From NCBI GenBank assembly GCA_015478945.1, contig JABUQX010014109.1, forward strand, positions 12,501 to 76,500: DNA of 64,000 nucleotides. The letters are read 5' to 3'. A model generated the notes under the pieces. The model was not told the DNA's origin. It worked only from the letters and a program-made list of their open reading frames with translations, and ran no database searches. Each line of letters opens with the position of its first letter. Position 1 is the stretch's first letter. Made by a program: the position numbers and the translations under genes. The DNA comes from Trachelipus rathkii (Eukaryota; Arthropoda; Malacostraca; Isopoda; Trachelipodidae). Positions 59,251 through 64,000 of this stretch are shown here, piece by piece.

Positions 59251-61420
59251 GCATACTTTCTCAATTCAAATCTTATACATAAAAATACAGATAATTCTGG
59301 AATGGGTTCCTAATTTATAACGAATAAAATATTATTCCATATAGTATTAACTACATAATACTTAAACTCCAATTATGAAAGTGAAGAGAATAAATTGCCA
59401 CATTAGTATGCTTATTATATATATCATGTTAATTTTTAATATATTGTTAATTTTATGTTTATTTAATTTTTTATTTATTTTATTATATCTCATTTAATTA
59501 GGAGAGTGTCTCTCGAAGGAGCGACTGAGAACTTAGGAATTAGCGGAAGTGAGTGAACGAAAGCACGGAGTGAAGTAGAAGGAGACGAGAGTCCCTCGGT
59601 ACGTACCACCTCTAGCTGTGACGCGAGTTTCGCGATAGACTCTTTTCCATGCTTTTGTCTCTCGAACCAATGTGGGATAAATACTTGTAAGAGATTTGAT
59701 ATCTTTAGTATTAGATAAAAGAATAAGAAAAAACACTTTGTCAAATAATCACCTCTAACTTTTCTTATCCAATGCCTCTTTTATAAGCCATACTTGTTCA
59801 AAAAAAACAATTTCTGATTTTTCATAGAGTCATCTCTCTCGCAGTTTCTCGTTCGATATGTGGAATTGTTATTATAATCTCTCCTCGGCTATTTAATATT
59901 TCCTTTTAAAGGTTGATTGGGAGTTCAAGAGTTTGAACTATTTTCTAATTTATTTATATATTTAATTGGATAATTTGTATAAATATTATATATATATTAT
60001 ATTATTATTAATTATATTATTTTATTAATATTTGTTTAAAGGTATATTAATTATTAAGTATTTTTAATTTATTAATATTTAATATTTAATTTATTATTAT
60101 TATAATTATTATAATATATTTATATTATTATATTTAAACAATAATCTGCTTAAGTTTTATGATGTATTGTGTTTATTATATATATACCTTTACCTTGATA
60201 GTATATATTATTATAAAGTACTTTAAAGGCCCTATATTATATGTTACACTATTATCCATACGCGATAGGGAGAAGTTGGTGATTAATATATAACAATCTT
60301 TAAATACTATTTTATTTTTATAAATAACCTATTTTATTTTATATAATAAATACTATATTATAAATAATAAATAATATATAAATTAAATAATATAATTAAT
60401 AACAATAAGTATATAGATGACAGTAATGTATTTAAAATAAGAGCACCTTATAAGATAATAATAAGTGAACTTAAATTAATAATTATAAATTATCATATTA
60501 AATTTAACATTAATTTAATTAATTTAATAAATTATATATTCTAATTATTATCTCTTAATTACTAATTAAATAATTAATAATTAATTAATTAATAATATTA
60601 AATTATAATATATATAATCATATAATAATATAAGAATAAATAATATAAATTAAATGATAATAAATAATTCATAGTTAATCTTACTTTATTGTTATGTTAA
60701 TAATATTATTTAATTAATAATATAATAATTAATTAAATTAAATGAAAATTATATAATTAATAAGAAAAATTTTAAAAAGTTTGATCAAGTAAATCTTTTT
60801 ATTACCATCTTTTGAAAGATTCATACCGTTTCTACTAAGCATTATAAATTCAAATAAGACAATGTTACAAGTTTTTTGTATTAGATGAGAGAAGAGAGAC
60901 TGCGTATAATATAATATATCTTGAGAAGCAGAGATAGATTGAAAGTAGAGATTTTATAACGGACCCTTCAGCATAATCAATTTAATCAGTAGTACTCCTA
61001 GAATAACTTACAAACATTTTTGATTAAAAAATTAAAGATGAAGTCAAATTCTTACTTGACAAATTTTATGGAAAAATATAACTGAAGTAAACTACATTTC
61101 TCATCATTAGTTTAGCTCTCTTAAAATATAAAAATAATATTAAAAAACTAAAACTATTTATATATATTCTTATGACAAATAATATAAATTAAAAACTATA
61201 TTATTTTACGCTCTCTAGATATAAACATAATAAATCACTTTTTGAATGCAGATAATCATTTATCTTAGCAATTACAGGACACTCGCCCTAATTTTTTAGT
61301 TAATGACAAATAAGAATATTTATTTAATAGTATTAATATATCATATGGTATATTATATATAATATATACCAGCATGCACACACCATCCACTATACCACGT
61401 GCTGCTTTCTCGGATTCGCA
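59251..61420. other. No gene recognised; very AT-rich
   Basis: A minus-strand open piece at 59490-59744 (84 codons) is the only notable ORF and is unrecognised. 60300-60780 is almost pure A/T. Confidence 0.4.
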
Positions 61421-61585
61421 ATATACATATATATATATTAATTTATATATATATATAATATATATTATTATTTATTTATTATTATATATATATTATATAT
61501 ATATATATATATTAAATTATTAATATATATATATTTATAATTATTTATAATTTATATAATTAAATATATATATATATATATATTA

Positions 61586-61619
<34 letters not shown>

Positions 61620-61934
61620 AATAATATTAGTTATATATTAATATATATATAAATATATATGATATATATATTAATAATATAATATTATTATAAATTAATA
61701 AATAATATTTAAATCTCTCGAATGATAATAATATTAGTTGAGACGACAGAGACTGTGGCTATTAACGAATAAACGTATCCCCCCCCTACATCATTTAGGT
61801 CAAAGATAATGAATAAGAGGTATAAAGTTTGGGTTGTTTGTATATATATATATATATATATTAATGATATATATAAATAAAAAATACATAAATAATTATA
61901 TATATGTGCTATATAATTAAGATATATAATATTA

Positions 61935-61975
<41 letters not shown>

Positions 61976-61990
61976 TATAATATTAATATA

Positions 61991-62021
<31 letters not shown>

Positions 62022-62265
62022 TAATTTTTTGTAAATATATATATATAATATTAATAATTAATGAATTACAAATACATTCATATTACACATTCAGACAGCT
62101 CAAATAGACCACAGGACACAAAACACATCTACAAACTCACTGCACATCACTACTCTATCACACGCTCACACACTAATAATATGCTAAATTATTAATTTAT
62201 AATAATATATAATATATAAATTATTATATTATTATATATATATTATTTTTTATATTATTATTATT
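61421..62265. repeat. (TA)/(TAA)n tracts
   Basis: TA-rich tracts at 61421-61690, 61845-62055 and 62170-62265, separated by short non-repetitive pieces including a CCCCCCC run at 61781. Confidence 0.88.
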
Positions 62266-63425
62266 AATTTACAATTCTAAATAAATTTTTTATTTTATTT
62301 TAAAATTAAAAAATGAAAACAGCAAAGTCAAAATAATAAAAAAAATCTTTGTTTATTTAAGTTTATTTTTATTTTATCCGCCAATTATTTTCAGCTAATT
62401 GTAATGGTTCTTGAGATGAGATCAAATATTTTAATTAAAATATAGATATAAATATAAATATAAAATAAAAATAATTATTATTTACTCACGATTTATAAAT
62501 TAGGTTAATGTTCATTCCTTTTAATATATTTGCACCTTGAAATTACGTATTTTAATTTTTGCATTTACATGAATCATTTTGAATATATATTCAGGTTAGG
62601 GTTGACCAGGCTAAGCACAGCTTCGCGCTGCACAGCACGGCACCGTACTGGACACTGAATCTTTGTGCTACCCCGCACCGCCGATCACCAAAAAGAGCGT
62701 ACCCCGCACCAACCATAGTTCAAGTATAAATGATGAATTTCTATAATGTTCATTATGCAGTCAATTAATTGTTATTAATAAACGAATAAACGAGGTACTA
62801 TTTTAATACAATTTCAAATAACCCATGTAGATTATTATAAATGTATTATGTATTTTAAAGTGTATTAAATTTATTTGGAGTTTCTCGTCAGCGATCTCCC
62901 TTTACATTAAGAAAACCTAAATAGACATACCGGTATTCTTTCCATTCCCATTGGAGGTTTGCCTCTTTCACCTTATTTGGGGGTATCTTTTTACGGCCTC
63001 CGTCTACTTAGGACTCCTGCCGAAACCAGTAAATAATGCGATCTTCAATGAAACAAATACTGAGAACGCAAAGGGCGAATTGATCACAAAATGGAAAAAA
63101 TGGGAAAAACAAAATAAACACTTACAGTGAAAAAATGAGGATGATGATGATTAAGATTAAGATGATAGTGACTATGATGATGAAATCTACATTTTTCCCC
63201 CATTCAATATATCTGGGAGCAATTTCCCATCCTAGTGCAGGACAGTACCTACTAAATCTTAATTTCAAAAAAAAAATTTAATAATCTGTACTCTTTCCTC
63301 TCGAAATTTCTATATGCGGAATCGTACGGTAGACCTACTGATTGAAAACTTCTGTGGATCTTGCTTTAATGCTTTCGGCAGACAACCGAAACATTCTAAC
63401 CACGGTCTATATCTAAATATTACAT
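62266..63425. other. No gene recognised
   Basis: AT-rich. 62600-62720 is a GC-rich patch with repeated GCAC/CCGCACC motifs. A GATGATGATT-type patch lies at 63135-63185. Confidence 0.4.
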
Positions 63426-63649
63426 CTATCTAACATACTCGCACAAATGTCCTGTGAAAACTTCTTCACTACTTGCAAAGTACTTTCTTTTCTTAGATTG
63501 TGATGTGCCAATTCCTTTATCCTGAAAGTCCTCATGATCATTCTCTTCTATGCACTGATTTATATGTGATTCCTCTCCTTCTGAAGCACTGTCTGTGCTT
63601 AAAAATTTCATTTCAACACTTTGGTCATCTAGAAAACGACGGAAGAAAC
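63426..63649 (-). CDS. Candidate exon of unknown acidic protein
   Basis: Minus strand, starting after a TG-rich tract and an acceptor-like tttctaatag. Reads FFRRFLDDQSVEMKFLSTDS, then ASEGEESHINQCIEENDHED, FQDKGIGTSQSKKRKYFASS and EEVFTGHLCEYVR before a stop. Acidic/serine-rich with a basic SKKRK patch that could be a nuclear localisation signal. Balanced codon use suggests real coding sequence. No family recognised. It could belong with the ORF at 63807-64000. Confidence 0.4.
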
Positions 63650-63806
63650 TATTAGAAACACACACACACACAAACAAAAACCAATAGCGTTGAAAATAAC
63701 AAATATATTTATCTACGTACAAAGGTACCAAGGGCTGAGGTAGGCATAACAAAATAGATCCCAGATAGGTACTGAACTACTGCTTATTTTAAACTGCAAT
63801 CTAGAC

Positions 63807-64000
63807 TTATGGATAGGTTTCAGTTTTGATTTTCCCGTCTGACCGTCTCAGCTGCTTTTCTCTGTGTTCTTCTGCTCGTAGGGATTTTATGTTAACTCCA
63901 CCACATGCAGTCAGTACGTCACTTTTGTCTCTGAAGGAGCTAAAACTGTCTGTCTTCTTCATTAGTGTTCTTAGTGTTTGTGCAATATCAAACAGTTCTT
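63807..64000 (-). CDS. C-terminal end of an unknown protein, cut by window edge
   Basis: Minus-strand open frame entering from the right edge and ending at TAA (63807-63809). At least 63 codons: ELFDIAQTLRTLMKKTDSFS, then SFRDKSDVLTACGGVNIKSL and RAEEHREKQLRRSDGKIKTE before the final TYP. Free of low complexity, with gene-like residue use. I do not recognise the family. The stop is followed by ordinary sequence, with no clear donor before it. Confidence 0.5.
   Translation of the reverse strand, partial: ELFDIAQTLRTLMKKTDSFSSFRDKSDVLTACGGVNIKSLRAEEHREKQLRRSDGKIKTETYP

Overview
This is a eukaryotic, very AT-rich window. It is dominated by long (TA)n and (ATT)n microsatellites and decayed non-LTR retrotransposons, with one recognisable spliced cellular gene. 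The mix of dense (AT)n/(AAT)n arrays, several LINE clades side by side, hAT/ZMYM1-like relics and TTAGG-type (arthropod telomere-like) repeats suggests an arthropod, most likely a decapod crustacean. That placement is inference, since no rRNA or mitochondrial marker is present. I see no tRNA, rRNA, CRISPR array or bacterial operon.

Layout. 0-3.2 kb: 3' end of a LINE, a small TIR-flanked hAT relic, and a pure poly-T tract bracketed by a 16-bp direct repeat. 3.2-9.3 kb: the 3' part of a TatD-family nuclease gene (TATDN1-like), + strand, four exons; intron 1 holds a LINE that is itself split by a nearly complete CR1-type LINE, and intron 3 is almost entirely a (TTA)n array. 9.4-22.4 kb: three LINEs in a row on the + strand: an I-like RNase H LINE (copy A), an RTE-like LINE (copy C) and a second, nearly full-length I-like LINE (copy B) with ORF1 zinc knuckles, endonuclease, RT, RNase H and a C-terminal Cys/His motif. 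(ATT)n arrays separate them. 22.5-23.1 kb: a minus-strand relic of an uncharacterised invertebrate protein family. 23.3-27.1 kb: two diverged tandem-repeat families (about 340 bp and about 145 bp). 28.0-29.4 kb: another RTE-like LINE. 31.4-32.4 kb: minus-strand ZMYM1/hAT-type transposase relic.

33-43.5 kb is structurally the oddest part: a 1.6-kb imperfect palindrome centred near 37.88 kb, three TTAGG-rich islands in (TA)n (one with terminal inverted repeats), and a 1.63-kb unit duplicated in tandem. 45.2-46.5 kb: a candidate minus-strand multi-exon gene of unknown function with a partly duplicated segment. 47-63 kb is mostly AT-rich DNA in which I recognise no gene. 63.4-64.0 kb: two short minus-strand ORFs that look coding, one running off the right edge.

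Nearly every coding relic carries single-base frameshifts or lone stops, including the cellular gene. Some duplicated blocks alternate between perfect identity and dense indels. Part of the apparent decay may therefore be assembly error from incompletely polished long reads. I did not find a convincing new multi-gene system. The best candidates for a second look are the palindrome, the TTAGG islands, the alternating-identity duplication, the poly-T insertion and the two unknown minus-strand proteins.
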